The notes under the pieces: generated by a model
What the model was told of the DNA's origin: nothing
The model's database searches: none
Seen by the model: only the letters and a program-made list of their open reading frames with translations
In this document: positions 9,670-20,290 of the stretch, in pieces
How positions within the stretch are numbered: position 1 is the first letter of the stretch
How the letters are laid out: each line of letters opens with the position of its first letter
DNA from: Burkholderia sp. NRF60-BP8
Lineage (GTDB): Bacteria; Pseudomonadota; Gammaproteobacteria; Burkholderiales; Burkholderiaceae
Assembly: GCF_001522585.2 (NCBI RefSeq)
Contig: NZ_CP013372.1
Location: forward strand, 2,480,001-2,544,000
Reading direction: 5' to 3'
Length of the DNA stretch: 64,000 bases
Program-made: the position numbers and the translations under genes

Positions 9670-11545
9670 ATGAGGGCGAACGTGCAGAAGAGCTTCAAGG
9701 GAATCCCGTGGTGGGGCTGGGCATCGGCCGCGGTGCTGTATGTCGGCGTGGCCGGCGCGGCCGTCGATTTCGCGTGGGAACGTGCGATCGACGCGCTCGA
9801 GGAGGCCGGCGCGCACCGGCTCGACCTGTACGCGTCGAGCCTGAAAAGCGAGCTCGGCCGCTTCGAGATCCTGCCCGGCCTGGTCGCGCGGCAGGACGGC
9901 GTGCGGGCGATGCTGAAGGCCGCGCCGAACGATGCGCCCGAACTCATGCATGCGGTGAACACCTACCTCGAAGCCGTGAATCGCGACGCGGGCAGCGGCG
10001 CGGTCGACGTGATCGATCTGCAAGGCGACGTGATCGCCGCCAGCAACTGGAACGAGACGATCAGTTTCGTCGGCACCAACGTGTCGTACCGGCCGTACTT
10101 CAAGGACGCGCTCGCGCGCGGCAGCGGCCGCTTCTTCGGCATCGGCACCAACACCGGCGTGCCGGGCGTCTACTTCGCGAGCGCGGTGCGCAGCGACGGC
10201 GCGCCGATCGGCGTGGCCGCCGTGAAGATCAGCGTCGACCCGCTCGAATCGGCGTGGCGCGCGCCGGGCGTCGCCGCGCTGGTGGTCGACGGCAACGGCG
10301 TGGTCGTGATCTCGACCGAGCCCTCGTGGAAATTCACCGCGCTGCGCCCGATCACCGCGCAGCAGCAGCGCGACATCCAGGCGTCGCGCCAGTACGCGGG
10401 CCGCACCGTCGACGCGCTACCCTATCGCCGCATCGGCGACCGCAGCTCGGCCGCCTGGTTCGGCACCTTCCCCGATCCGCACCACGCCGGCCGCACCGCG
10501 CGCTATCTCGTGATGTCGCGCCCCGCGCCGCAGGCCGGCGATTCGCTGATGGTGCTGCTCGACATCGCGGGCGCGCGACGCCAGCAGCAGACCGCGTTCG
10601 TGTTCGTCACCGGCGCGTTCCTGATCGTCGCGCTGCTGGTCGGCTATGCGATCCAGCGCCGCCGGGCGATCATCGCGCGGCTGAGCGCGCAGGACGCGCT
10701 GCGCCGCGCGAACGACCGGCTCGAACTGACGGTCGCGCAGCGCACGGCCGCGCTGACGGCCGCGAACGAGCGGATGCAGCGCGAGATCGACGAGCGCGAA
10801 CGCACCGAACAGCGCCTGCGCGCATCGCAGCAGGAAGTCGTGCACGCGGGCAAGCTCGCGGTGCTCGGGCAGATGGCCGCCGGCCTCACGCACGAGCTGA
10901 ACCAGCCGCTCGTCGCGATCCGCACGCTGTGCGACAACGCGCGCACGTTCTTCGAGCGCGGCCAGCCGGCGCCGGCGCTCGCGAATCTCGAACGGATCGG
11001 CAAGCTGGTCGACGGCATGGCCGTGCTCACCGGCGAGCTGAAGACCTTCGCGCGCAAGCCCGACGTCGAGCGCGTCGCGGTGTCGCTGAACGAGGCCGTC
11101 GCGCATGCGCGGCTCATCTACGAAGCGCGCATTCGCGACGAAGGCGTGCGGCTCGACGTGAACATCGCGCCCGGCACGGTGGTATCGGCCGAATCGAGCC
11201 AGTTGCAGCAGGTGATCGTGAACCTGCTCGGCAATGCGCTCGACGCGGTGCACGACGCGCCGGTGCGCCGCATCGTCATCGAGGCAGCCGAAGCGGACGA
11301 TGCCGGCCGCGTGCGCTTCACGGTAGCCGACAGCGGCGCCGGCATCGCGCCCGACGTGCTGCCGCACCTGTTCGAGCCGTTCGTCACGACCAAGCCGCGC
11401 GGCCAGGGCCTCGGGCTCGGCCTCGCGATCACGTCGCGCATCGTCGAGGCGTTCGGCGCGAGGATCGCCGCGACGAACCGCGACGAAGGCGGCGCGCAGT
11501 TCACCATCGAATTCGCGGCGGCGACGCCGCAACAAAGGACAGAGC

Positions 11546-11556
<11 letters not shown>
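9670..11556 (+). CDS. Sensor histidine kinase, DctB-like
   Basis: 628 residues. A membrane segment near residues 12-32 and another near 310-330 bracket a periplasmic double-Cache-type sensor domain (SYRPYFKDAL, GVYFASAV) like that of DctB. A coiled segment follows, then the kinase core: H box AAGLTHELNQPL with phosphoacceptor His408, N box NLLGNALDAV, G1 DSGAGI, G2 GLGLGLAI. It overlaps the response-regulator gene by 11 bases, so the two form a pair. The neighbouring transporter suggests the ligand is citrate or another hydroxycarboxylate rather than the C4-dicarboxylates of rhizobial DctB. Confidence 0.9.
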
Positions 11557-12903
<1,347 letters not shown>

Positions 12904-12907
<4 letters not shown>

Positions 12908-13263
12908 CGCGAATCGAGGACACGCACGACAGCATGGATCGCATCGACATCAACGAACGCGGCCGTCTCCACGGTCATCTGATTCGCGGCGTCACGCGCG
13001 CGCGGAAAACCTTTCGCCCGAGCGACTGGCCCGAGCGGCTCGCGGGCGTCATCACGCTGTTCGTCGGCGAACGGCGGCCCGGCTATCCGTGCGCGCTGTC
13101 GCGGCTCGCGATGCCGGTCGTCGACGGCGGCGTCAAATGCCTGTTCGTGTCCGACGAGTTGCGCGACGTGTGCGCCGATGCGTTCGAGTTCGCGATGCGG
13201 TTTGCGGCGGACAATGATTTGCCGGTCGAGGTTCGGACTGCGCCCGTGCTCGCAGTGCGGTGA
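12904..13263 (+). CDS. DUF3579 family protein
   Basis: 119 residues, cytosolic, no known function. The core GVTRARKTFRPSDWPERLAGV and the later VDGGVKCLFV segment match my memory of the DUF3579 family common in beta-proteobacteria. The ATG at 12904 overlaps the stop of the regulator gene (ATGA); an internal Met at residue 11 is an alternative start. The coupling suggests cotranscription with the two-component pair, but nothing connects the family to transport. Confidence 0.8.
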
Positions 13264-13725
13264 TACGCAGGCCGCATTTGGCGGCCTACCCTCTGCGGCG
13301 AAAAGCGCTTCGAACGCGTTTGAGTACAACTGAAGCATGCTCGAGCCAATCCTTTCGTCATAAATTTGCAGTGTCCGAGCCACCAAGTCACGAATGCGCG
13401 GGTTCGATACGCCCTAACGTGGCCATGTGAGATCACTCGGCCACGTTAGGGCTCCCTGCACATGCCCCACTCGCCCGACATCCCATGTCGCTTCACGGTG
13501 CCGTGACGTTAAGCAGTTCGCCGTCGATAGACGGCTGCTCCAGCCGTATGTATATAGGGACAGGCTGAAGATCAGCGCACCTGTGATCGCAGCACCCTAT
13601 CCGACAAGGGTTTCCGGCCGAACCATCAAAAAAATTGATCGTCACGATGAAAATTATGCGTTTTCCTTGCAGCTCGCCGTGATGCATAGTTGCGTCGTGT
13701 TGACGCACCTTTGAGTCTTTCAGTC
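13264..13725. other. Gene-free, lower-GC segment with hairpins
   Basis: 462 bases between the DUF3579 gene and the alpha/beta hydrolase, clearly poorer in GC than both neighbours, especially 13540-13720. A short hairpin (AGGCCGC/GCGGCCT, 13269-13287) may end the upstream transcript. A longer perfect inverted repeat is at 13411-13452. No open frame with convincing coding character was recognised. The composition suggests an old insertion or degenerate gene. Confidence 0.5.
13411..13452. repeat. Perfect 14-bp inverted repeat
   Basis: GCCCTAACGTGGCC (13411-13424) and its exact complement (13439-13452) flank 14 bases that themselves contain the small palindrome GTGAgaTCAC. There is no T-run on either side, so it is not a typical terminator. 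It may be a structured RNA, an operator, or the remnant of a mobile element. Confidence 0.7.
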
Positions 13726-14577
13726 ATGAACATGCGAATCGAGCCGTCCGTGCTCGCGAACCCCGACCTGCAATTTGCGACGCTGTCGTCAGGCATCAGC
13801 CTGCCGTATGTCGAGCGGGGCAGCGGCGCGCCGATGGTGTTCGTGCACGGCTCGCTGTGCGACTACCGTTACTGGGATCCGCAGCTCGCATCGCTGTCGG
13901 CACACTACCGCTGCATCGCGCCGAGCCTGAGCCACTACTGGCCGGCCGTCGAAGCGGGCATCCAGGACGAGTTCAGCTGGCAGAACCACGTCGACGAGCT
14001 CGCCGAATTCATCGACGCGCTCGATCTCGGCCCCGTGCATCTGGTCGGTCATTCGCGCGGCGGCAGCGTCGCGTTCAACGTCGCGCGCCAGCATCCGCAC
14101 CTCGTCGAGTCGCTGACGCTCGCCGATCCGGGCGGCCCGCTGCAACAGCCGGGCGTGCGCGAAGCCGCATTGCCCGCCGCCGCGATCGCGCTGCGCACGA
14201 AAGCCGTGAACCTGATCGAGCAAGGCGACGTCGAAGCCGGCCTCGAGATGTTCGTCGATTCCGTGAGCCTGCCCGGTGCATGGAAGAAGAGCACGTCGCG
14301 CTTTCGCACGATGGCGATCGACAACGCGAGCACGCTGCCGAAGCAACTGCGCGATCCGCTGCCCGCGTATTCGGCCGAAACCGCAGGCGATATCGCCTGC
14401 CGCACGCTGCTGATCGACGGCCAGCGCAGCCCGAAGATGTTCCGCCACAACGTCGACACGCTGTCGCAGTGGATCGGCAATGCACGACGGCAGACCGTCG
14501 CCGGCGCATCGCACGGAATGAACGCGGCAAGCCCCGCCGTGTTCAACCGTTACGTGCACGAGTTCGTCGCCGCGTAA
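13726..14577 (+). CDS. Alpha/beta hydrolase
   Basis: 283 residues with the classic alpha/beta hydrolase layout: oxyanion segment VFVHGSLCDYRYW (about residue 37), nucleophile elbow GHSRGGS (about residue 108), acid in the LLIDGQRS strand region, and catalytic His in ASHGMN near the end. No signal peptide. The ATG at 13726 is used; a TTG at 13690 would add 12 residues. The gene stands alone before an AraC gene pointing the same way, and a hairpin (14583-14604) follows it. Substrate unknown. Confidence 0.85.
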   Translation: MNMRIEPSVLANPDLQFATLSSGISLPYVERGSGAPMVFVHGSLCDYRYWDPQLASLSAHYRCIAPSLSHYWPAVEAGIQDEFSWQNHVDELAEFIDALDLGPVHLVGHSRGGSVAFNVARQHPHLVESLTLADPGGPLQQPGVREAALPAAAIALRTKAVNLIEQGDVEAGLEMFVDSVSLPGAWKKSTSRFRTMAIDNASTLPKQLRDPLPAYSAETAGDIACRTLLIDGQRSPKMFRHNVDTLSQWIGNARRQTVAGASHGMNAASPAVFNRYVHEFVAA

Positions 14578-14582
14578 CGTCG

Positions 14583-14609
14583 CGGGCGGCCGGCGCGCCG
14601 CCCGTCTTT
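14583..14609 (+). terminator. Intrinsic terminator after the alpha/beta hydrolase gene
   Basis: CGGGCGGC (14583-14590) pairs with GCCGCCCG (14597-14604) around a 6-base loop, followed by TCTTTC. It begins 5 bases after the hydrolase stop. Confidence 0.6.
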
Positions 14610-14840
14610 CCCGCTGTCGTCGCACTACCCGCGACCGAACCGAAACGACGTGCGCCGCCCGCATCGAATCGTTTCGCACCCCTCGGCGTCATGCCACCAA
14701 TGCGGCCCCGGCGCACACACGCGTGCCAGGTAAGAATCGAGTAAGCATCGCGGCCTACAGTGGGTTCGCTTGCGCGATGCCATCGCGGCATCGAATCGCA
14801 TTTCGGGAACCGCTCGCCAGATCAGACGAAAGGAGAACGC

Positions 14841-15776
14841 GTGATCAGCCGGCCAGCCATGAGGGACGTCTGCGCGATTGGGCCGAACGGAAGCCGCGTC
14901 AGTTGGCATCCGCCGCACAAGTGGAGAAGGCAGCCCGTCGCGCCGTCGTTCGCCGCGGTCTCGATCGAGCACTACATCGCCAGCGCCACGGAAATCGTCG
15001 ATCTGGAGACGACCGGCCCGATCCTGGGCATGTACCTGCAGGCGCCGACGACGCTCGAGCTGCGCACGAACACCGGCCGGTGGGCGCCCGCCCGCGTTCG
15101 CGGGCCGCTGGCCTATGTTCCGCCCGGCTTCTCGTTTTCCGGCCGATGGTCCGATGAAATCGAGTGGATCAGCGTCCACTTCGAACCGTCATGGCTGTCG
15201 CGGACGGGGCTGCAAAGCGACGGCTGGTTTGCGTCGGGCGCGCTCCGGATGGACGTGATCGACGACCTCCTCGCGCAGATCGTCCGCAGCCTCCATGAAG
15301 ACGCCGTCGCGGGGATGCCGCAAGGTCCGACCTATGCGGAAGCGCTCGGGTCCGCCGCGCTGCATCGCATGTTGCACCTGGAGTCGCGGCCGCAGGCGAA
15401 GCAATATGCGCATGCGGGCATGATGCGCAAGGCCGGCGAGTACATCAGGGATCATTTCCGCGGCCCGCTGACGCTGATGATGGTGGCCGAGGCCGTCGGC
15501 TACCCGGGCGATCTCTATTCGTTCATCCGGAGTTTCAGAAAAGCCCACGGACTGACGCCGCACCAGTACATCATCGAGAGCCGCCTTCAAGCCGCCCGCC
15601 GCCTGATCGAGCGCGGCGCATGCGACGTGACGGAAGCCGCGCTCGACTGCGGCTTCTCGTCGGCCAGCCACTTTTCGGCGACATTCCGCAAGCGGTGGGG
15701 CGTGTCGCCATCCGCGCTCAAGCCGCGTGCCGCGACCGCTATGCCAGCGGAAGCGAAAGAATCCACAGGCCGCTGA
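14841..15776 (+). CDS. AraC-family transcriptional regulator
   Basis: 311 residues. The C-terminal 100 residues carry two helix-turn-helix motifs of the AraC/XylS type (LTLMMVAEAVGYPGDLYSFIRSFRKAHGLTPHQY and VTEAALDCGFSSASHFSATFRKRWGVSP regions); the N-terminal half is a ligand or dimerisation domain without a recognised signature. The GTG at 14841 is preferred because AAGGAG ends 5 bases upstream. The 3' end overlaps the 3' end of the convergent membrane-protein gene by 38 bases, an unusual arrangement that could make the two transcripts interfere. It may regulate the convergent operon 15739-20716. Confidence 0.88.
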   Translation: MISRPAMRDVCAIGPNGSRVSWHPPHKWRRQPVAPSFAAVSIEHYIASATEIVDLETTGPILGMYLQAPTTLELRTNTGRWAPARVRGPLAYVPPGFSFSGRWSDEIEWISVHFEPSWLSRTGLQSDGWFASGALRMDVIDDLLAQIVRSLHEDAVAGMPQGPTYAEALGSAALHRMLHLESRPQAKQYAHAGMMRKAGEYIRDHFRGPLTLMMVAEAVGYPGDLYSFIRSFRKAHGLTPHQYIIESRLQAARRLIERGACDVTEAALDCGFSSASHFSATFRKRWGVSPSALKPRAATAMPAEAKESTGR

Positions 15777-17259
15777 TCGTCAATGCGATCGTCAGCACCA
15801 GCAACGGCAACTGGCCGACGGTCGCCCTTCCGACCGGATTGCCGCTCCGGACGGCAATCGCATGCGTGAGCATCACGCTCACGATGTGCCCGGCGAGAAT
15901 CAGGAGCACCTGCGCATGCCAGACGTATCCGACGTCGATGAGCGCCTGGGCCGCCGACACCTGATCGGCCACGGCCGCCACCGGCAATAGATTCCACCCG
16001 AGTCCGAGCGGATCGGATGCGAGCCGGACGATCTGCCGCCCCTGATCCCAGAACAGCGTGAAGTAATGGCAGACGTTGTAGAAGAACGCGATCGGCAGCA
16101 GTAGCAGACAAAACTGCCGCGAGAACGACGCCCCGCCCGACGACGACCGCGAACCGATCGCGCCCAACGTGCAGCAGCCGCGGAATACCAGGTAGTACGC
16201 GATGCCGATGATCGCGAACGCCAGCCATTGCCATGTCAGCAGGATTTCCGCTGAAAAAGCGTAGTCACGGCCCAGCGACGGAAACAGACCGACGACGTGC
16301 GGATAGATGCTGCGCCAGAAGAACGCGTGCCACGTAGCCGTATCGCGCAAGCCGTCGTAGGCCGTCGACGACAGCATGAACGACAGCAAGGCGACGACGC
16401 TGGTACCCGCCGGCCCGTCGCGCGACATGTCCGCAATCGGGTTCCTCGATTCCACGATCACGTGACGGTGCGCTGGCCACCGCCATTTCAGCGGCGACAA
16501 CTTCGCGCATAGCCGGCACAGCACGCCGAACGTATCGCCGTGGGCGAGCCAGCGCTCGCGCCCGAAGCAGAACGCGCCGATCAGCGCATAGGCGACATAC
16601 GCGACGAGGAACAGACCGACGTCTCGGGGGCGCCCCGCACCGAACAGTTCCAGCGCGATGAGCGCGATGTAGCCGCCCAACGCGGGCCACGAGGCAAGAT
16701 GTTGCGGATAACGATAGCGCCCGCATTCCAGGATGGGGAAACAGCGCGCGGCGATTCGCAACAGCAGCGCAAACGGATTGGTGAACGCATAAACGTCGCC
16801 CAGTATTGCGCTGACATACAAAGCGCCCAGATAGAACCAGATCCAGAAGCCCGACATCGCCAGGTTCAGGAACGGATTCGCGGTTCCCGCGAGGCCGGCA
16901 ACGATCAGGATCGCGACGAATGCCGCACTCGCGAGTTGCCCTGCGTTCACAAGGAAAATCGGAATTCTCACCGCCTTCGTCCACGTTCCGGATCGCCTTC
17001 CCGGCTCGGGCATGCGCGTGCCCGACGCAAACGCCAGGATCATGAAGGACGCCATCAGCGTGCCCGTTGCGGCATAGGCATACAGCCACAACGGCACCGG
17101 GAGGTAGTACGGGATATTCCACGCGTGGGCGCTCGCGCCGGTCGGCATGCAGAGCACGATCCACGCGAGCCCCGTGGGCGGCCATCCTCTTTTGCGCAAT
17201 GCCAAGCCTTCGAAGTGACCGCTCGCGCGCGCCGTTCGATGCACGATATCGTCACGCAT
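15739..17259 (-). CDS. Polytopic membrane protein of unknown function
   Basis: 506 residues with about 11-12 hydrophobic segments. The N-terminal region ends in a signal-like segment (PTGASAHAWNIPYYLPVPLWLYAYAATG). This layout recalls a group of actinobacterial and burkholderial membrane proteins deposited as fenitrothion hydrolase, a name I would not transfer. Histidines and acidic residues fall in or near several membrane segments (for example FYNVCHYFTLFWDQ and GYVWHAQVLLILAGH), which would suit metal or proton handling. Last gene of a four-gene leftward operon, 16 bases after the phospholipase-like gene; its tail overlaps the AraC gene. Confidence 0.65.
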   Translation of the reverse strand: MRDDIVHRTARASGHFEGLALRKRGWPPTGLAWIVLCMPTGASAHAWNIPYYLPVPLWLYAYAATGTLMASFMILAFASGTRMPEPGRRSGTWTKAVRIPIFLVNAGQLASAAFVAILIVAGLAGTANPFLNLAMSGFWIWFYLGALYVSAILGDVYAFTNPFALLLRIAARCFPILECGRYRYPQHLASWPALGGYIALIALELFGAGRPRDVGLFLVAYVAYALIGAFCFGRERWLAHGDTFGVLCRLCAKLSPLKWRWPAHRHVIVESRNPIADMSRDGPAGTSVVALLSFMLSSTAYDGLRDTATWHAFFWRSIYPHVVGLFPSLGRDYAFSAEILLTWQWLAFAIIGIAYYLVFRGCCTLGAIGSRSSSGGASFSRQFCLLLLPIAFFYNVCHYFTLFWDQGRQIVRLASDPLGLGWNLLPVAAVADQVSAAQALIDVGYVWHAQVLLILAGHIVSVMLTHAIAVRSGNPVGRATVGQLPLLVLTIALTISGLWILSLPLA

Positions 17260-17275
17260 CTCGACCTCTTCCCGA

Positions 17276-18610
17276 TCAGTAGTCGGCGGACGAGACCCAC
17301 CCCGTCACCTTCCAGCCGGCCCCATTGCGCTTCTCCGACACGATCCCCACGGTGTCGTACGGCGCGTCGAGCAATTTGACGAGTGCAACGGCGCGCGGGT
17401 TGCCGGCGCTCGAGCGCGGTAGCGCAAACACGAGGAAAGGCAGGACGGGGGACGGTTTCTCGCCTTCGACGATCAGCGGCAGTACGGCGTCGTTCAGTGA
17501 CCTGAACACCTCGAACGAGGCGCGATCGTGCGCAGGCGTGGGCGAATGCGTCGTCGAATGCGGCAGCCCTTCGACGGCCAGATGAGCGCCGTGATCCCTC
17601 AGTCTCCATTCGACGAGCGCGTTGACCAGTGCATCGTCGGGCTTCTTCCCGCGCTCGGCCGAAATCGCAGGCAGCCAGCGCTTGTCGACCGGCGACGTCG
17701 TGACCCAGTCGACGAAAAAGCGCGTGTAGAAATCGACGACGTCCTTGTCGACGCCGGCCTGCGTCGCCGACGGCAGCGGCACGGGCAGGTCGCGCCGCCC
17801 GTGCCATCGGACTGCCTTCCACGCAGGCCCGTCGGGCAGGCTGATACCGTCGAGAAACGACGTATCCGCGATGCCGTTCGCGACGAACCAGTCCGACTTC
17901 GCGCGCTTCGTTCGCGCGGCGACGAAGCCGGGAAACCGTTGCCGGACCTGATCCCACGGTGTCGCCTTCCGCGCCGCTCCCTCTATGTTCGGATACCTGA
18001 TCATCTGAAGATAGGTCGCCTGCGCCATCGCCTCCGTATCGGCGGGCCGACGCCAGGTCAGATCCGCCGCGTGGCTCGACGGCGTGCGTCGATCGAGCGG
18101 CGCCGCCATCGCCAGGCCGGCATCGCACGCAATGCCGTCGCGGCTCCAGTCCGGAACGGACGGCACCCCGCGATGCGCCCACGAATCCTGCCAGCCATGG
18201 AGCGCGCGGCCGAATTCGCCGAGCATGAACGCGGCCTTGCCGCCGCCGGCCTTGCCGAGCGCCGCGTCGACAGGCGCCAGCGCAGCCGGCCCGCCGGGCA
18301 CGACTACGCTTGCCCGCGCATCGGCCGGCACGCTGCGCGCGCCCGGATAGTGCCGAGCCTGCGCATCGACGGCATCGGGGACAAAGCGCGACAAGCACGC
18401 GTACTGCAACGGCGACGTCATGTACTCGATCGATCCTGCGTCGATGCGTTGATCCGCGAGCGCAATGGCCTCGGCGTCGCGCGGCGCGAAGCCGGCCTGC
18501 CGGGCGAGCCACAGCGTGAGGCCGAAGTGCACGTCGGCCTCGAAACCGGCACACGTCAGCGGCATCGCGAATGCCATCGCGCAAACCAGCAAGCCGCGGC
18601 GACAGCGCAT
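17276..18610 (-). CDS. Exported zinc-phospholipase-C/S1-nuclease-like protein
   Basis: 444 residues with a signal peptide (about residues 1-22). The mature N-terminus (FEADVHFGLTLWLARQAGF) followed later by FGRALHGWQDSWAHRG resembles the His/Asp zinc-site pattern of zinc-dependent phospholipase C and related proteins (HxxxD plus a second His). The rest is not recognised. The ATG at 18610 shares its A with the TGA of the LVIVD gene (TGATG), so the two are translationally coupled. Enzymatic activity is inference; it may instead be an inactive relative. Confidence 0.55.
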   Translation of the reverse strand: MRCRRGLLVCAMAFAMPLTCAGFEADVHFGLTLWLARQAGFAPRDAEAIALADQRIDAGSIEYMTSPLQYACLSRFVPDAVDAQARHYPGARSVPADARASVVVPGGPAALAPVDAALGKAGGGKAAFMLGEFGRALHGWQDSWAHRGVPSVPDWSRDGIACDAGLAMAAPLDRRTPSSHAADLTWRRPADTEAMAQATYLQMIRYPNIEGAARKATPWDQVRQRFPGFVAARTKRAKSDWFVANGIADTSFLDGISLPDGPAWKAVRWHGRRDLPVPLPSATQAGVDKDVVDFYTRFFVDWVTTSPVDKRWLPAISAERGKKPDDALVNALVEWRLRDHGAHLAVEGLPHSTTHSPTPAHDRASFEVFRSLNDAVLPLIVEGEKPSPVLPFLVFALPRSSAGNPRAVALVKLLDAPYDTVGIVSEKRNGAGWKVTGWVSSADY

Positions 18611-20244
18611 CAATTGCCGATCTCCGTTGCCTTCGTGCTTTCAGGGAACGGCCAACTGCCGTTCTCGAACGACAGCACGAGCATGCCGTTGTCCTGGCAT
18701 GCGGTGGTCAGGAGATGCCGGTCGAAATCGAAATCCAGACGCGACGCGCACCAGTCCGGCCCGCCCGCACGGTACTGGCCGAACATCAGATGCGCCGAGC
18801 CCGCGCCGGGCGACTTCACGGAAGCCGGGTTGTAGTACGCGATCTCCTTCGGCTTCGACGGATCGCGAATGTCGAAAACGCGAATGCCGGAGTTGAAGTA
18901 ACTGCATGCGAGCGCGGTCGCATTCTGCCGATTGTCGACGCTGCAGTAGTGCGCGCCGTACGTGAACGTGGTCAGGCCGGCGATATCGGGCATGACCTTG
19001 CTGCAGTTCGCGATCGCGTGCGTTTCGAGCCGGAGCTCCGACACCAGTCGCGGCACGGCTTCGTTGGACATGTCGTAGATGTGCCCCATCGGGAACGGCG
19101 CCACGCCGGCATTGCACGCGGCCTTGACGGCCGTTGCGCCCGGATCCTGGATCCCGCCGCCCCCGCCCTCGTCGACTTCGATCAGATACGGCCTGCCCGC
19201 CACGGCGAACGAGATCGTATGTTGCGCGATGCTGCCGTTCCGCACCGGCACGGTCGCGATCCGGTGCATCTGCGCGTTGGGACGCCGGCTCTGCACTTCG
19301 CTGGTATCGACGACGAAAAAGCCGTTGTCGCCGGTCGCGTTCGCGTCGTTCAGCGGCGGCGCACTCATGCCGACGGCCGCGCCGCCGTTCCCCGACGCGA
19401 CGAAGTACGCCCGCGTTCCGTCCTGGCTCACCGACAGGCCGTGCGAGAAGCTGCCCATGCCCAGATCCGACAGGCTGATCGCGGCAATCATCTTCGGCCG
19501 GGTCGGCACGGTCAGGTCGACCGCGTAGTAGCTTTTCGTGAAGGCGCCGCCGACGTAATAGGTCAGCCCGTCTGGTGAAAATCCGCCTTCGTGACCGAGC
19601 GACCGGGTGGCCGGGACGATGCCGCCGTCCTCGCCCGTGCCGACAGGCACGCTCGCCAGCAACTGCGGCCGTGTGCAATCCGAAGCAATGTCGTACAGGT
19701 CGATCTCCGGGCCGCCACCGCCGCCCAGGCCGTTGTCGGCGGCGAGGATCCCGCGCGCGACGTTCACGCGCAGCGACTCCCACGGATCGATCATCGACGT
19801 GGACGTCAGCGAGCTCACCCGCACCGGCTGCGCCGGGTTGGTGATGTCGATCACCGGCACGCCCGGGTTCACGCGCGGCGGCGCATCGGGATTGTTGAAC
19901 AGCGCGCTCGCGCCCATCGTCGCGTGATAGAAGCAGGTCTGGCCTTTCCTGTCGGTATACGTGGCGGCCGACCACGACGCGCCTTCGCCCTGAACCTGGC
20001 TGACGCGTTTCAGGTTGCAGTTGAAGCCGCCGAATCCGGCCTGTCGAAGCGCGGCCGGCACCTGCCCCTGCAGCGCGGTCTCGGGCGTATCGCCCGGGCT
20101 GCAGCTCGGCACGCGCGGCACGACATAGTCGGCCACGGACACGCCGGGCGTGGCCGCCGGCGTGTCGTCGGCCTCTCCGCCACATCCGGCCAGCACGAAC
20201 ATGCAGAGCGACAGCGCGAACGCTGCGCGAATCGGTGATTGCAT
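18610..20244 (-). CDS. LVIVD-repeat beta-propeller lipoprotein
   Basis: 544 residues. The signal peptide ends in the lipobox VLAGC (Cys21), so the mature protein is an outer- or inner-membrane lipoprotein. At least five LVIVD-type blades are visible (VPVIDITNPAQPVRV, IDLYDIASDCTRPQL, YYAVDLTVPTRPKMI, HIYDMSNEAVPRLV, IRVFDIRDPSKPKEI), predicting a beta-propeller. Several paired cysteines suggest disulfides. AAGGAG lies just upstream of the ATG at 20244. Such propellers are usually exported scaffolds; no catalytic motif is seen. Second gene of the four-gene operon. Confidence 0.8.
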   Translation of the reverse strand: MQSPIRAAFALSLCMFVLAGCGGEADDTPAATPGVSVADYVVPRVPSCSPGDTPETALQGQVPAALRQAGFGGFNCNLKRVSQVQGEGASWSAATYTDRKGQTCFYHATMGASALFNNPDAPPRVNPGVPVIDITNPAQPVRVSSLTSTSMIDPWESLRVNVARGILAADNGLGGGGGPEIDLYDIASDCTRPQLLASVPVGTGEDGGIVPATRSLGHEGGFSPDGLTYYVGGAFTKSYYAVDLTVPTRPKMIAAISLSDLGMGSFSHGLSVSQDGTRAYFVASGNGGAAVGMSAPPLNDANATGDNGFFVVDTSEVQSRRPNAQMHRIATVPVRNGSIAQHTISFAVAGRPYLIEVDEGGGGGIQDPGATAVKAACNAGVAPFPMGHIYDMSNEAVPRLVSELRLETHAIANCSKVMPDIAGLTTFTYGAHYCSVDNRQNATALACSYFNSGIRVFDIRDPSKPKEIAYYNPASVKSPGAGSAHLMFGQYRAGGPDWCASRLDFDFDRHLLTTACQDNGMLVLSFENGSWPFPESTKATEIGN

Positions 20245-20290
20245 CGTTGTCTCCTTCCGTCTCGTTTGTCGTGGTGAAAATGCGCTGCGG

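Noticed and set aside
13395..13425. A tRNA T-loop-like segment (GGGTTCGATA) followed by GGCCA
   Set aside because: The flanking bases do not form the T stem and no cloverleaf can be drawn; chance resemblance.
15739..17259. Naming the polytopic protein a fenitrothion hydrolase
   Set aside because: That name in databases rests on a plasmid gene with a single activity; nothing in this sequence shows an organophosphate hydrolase site.
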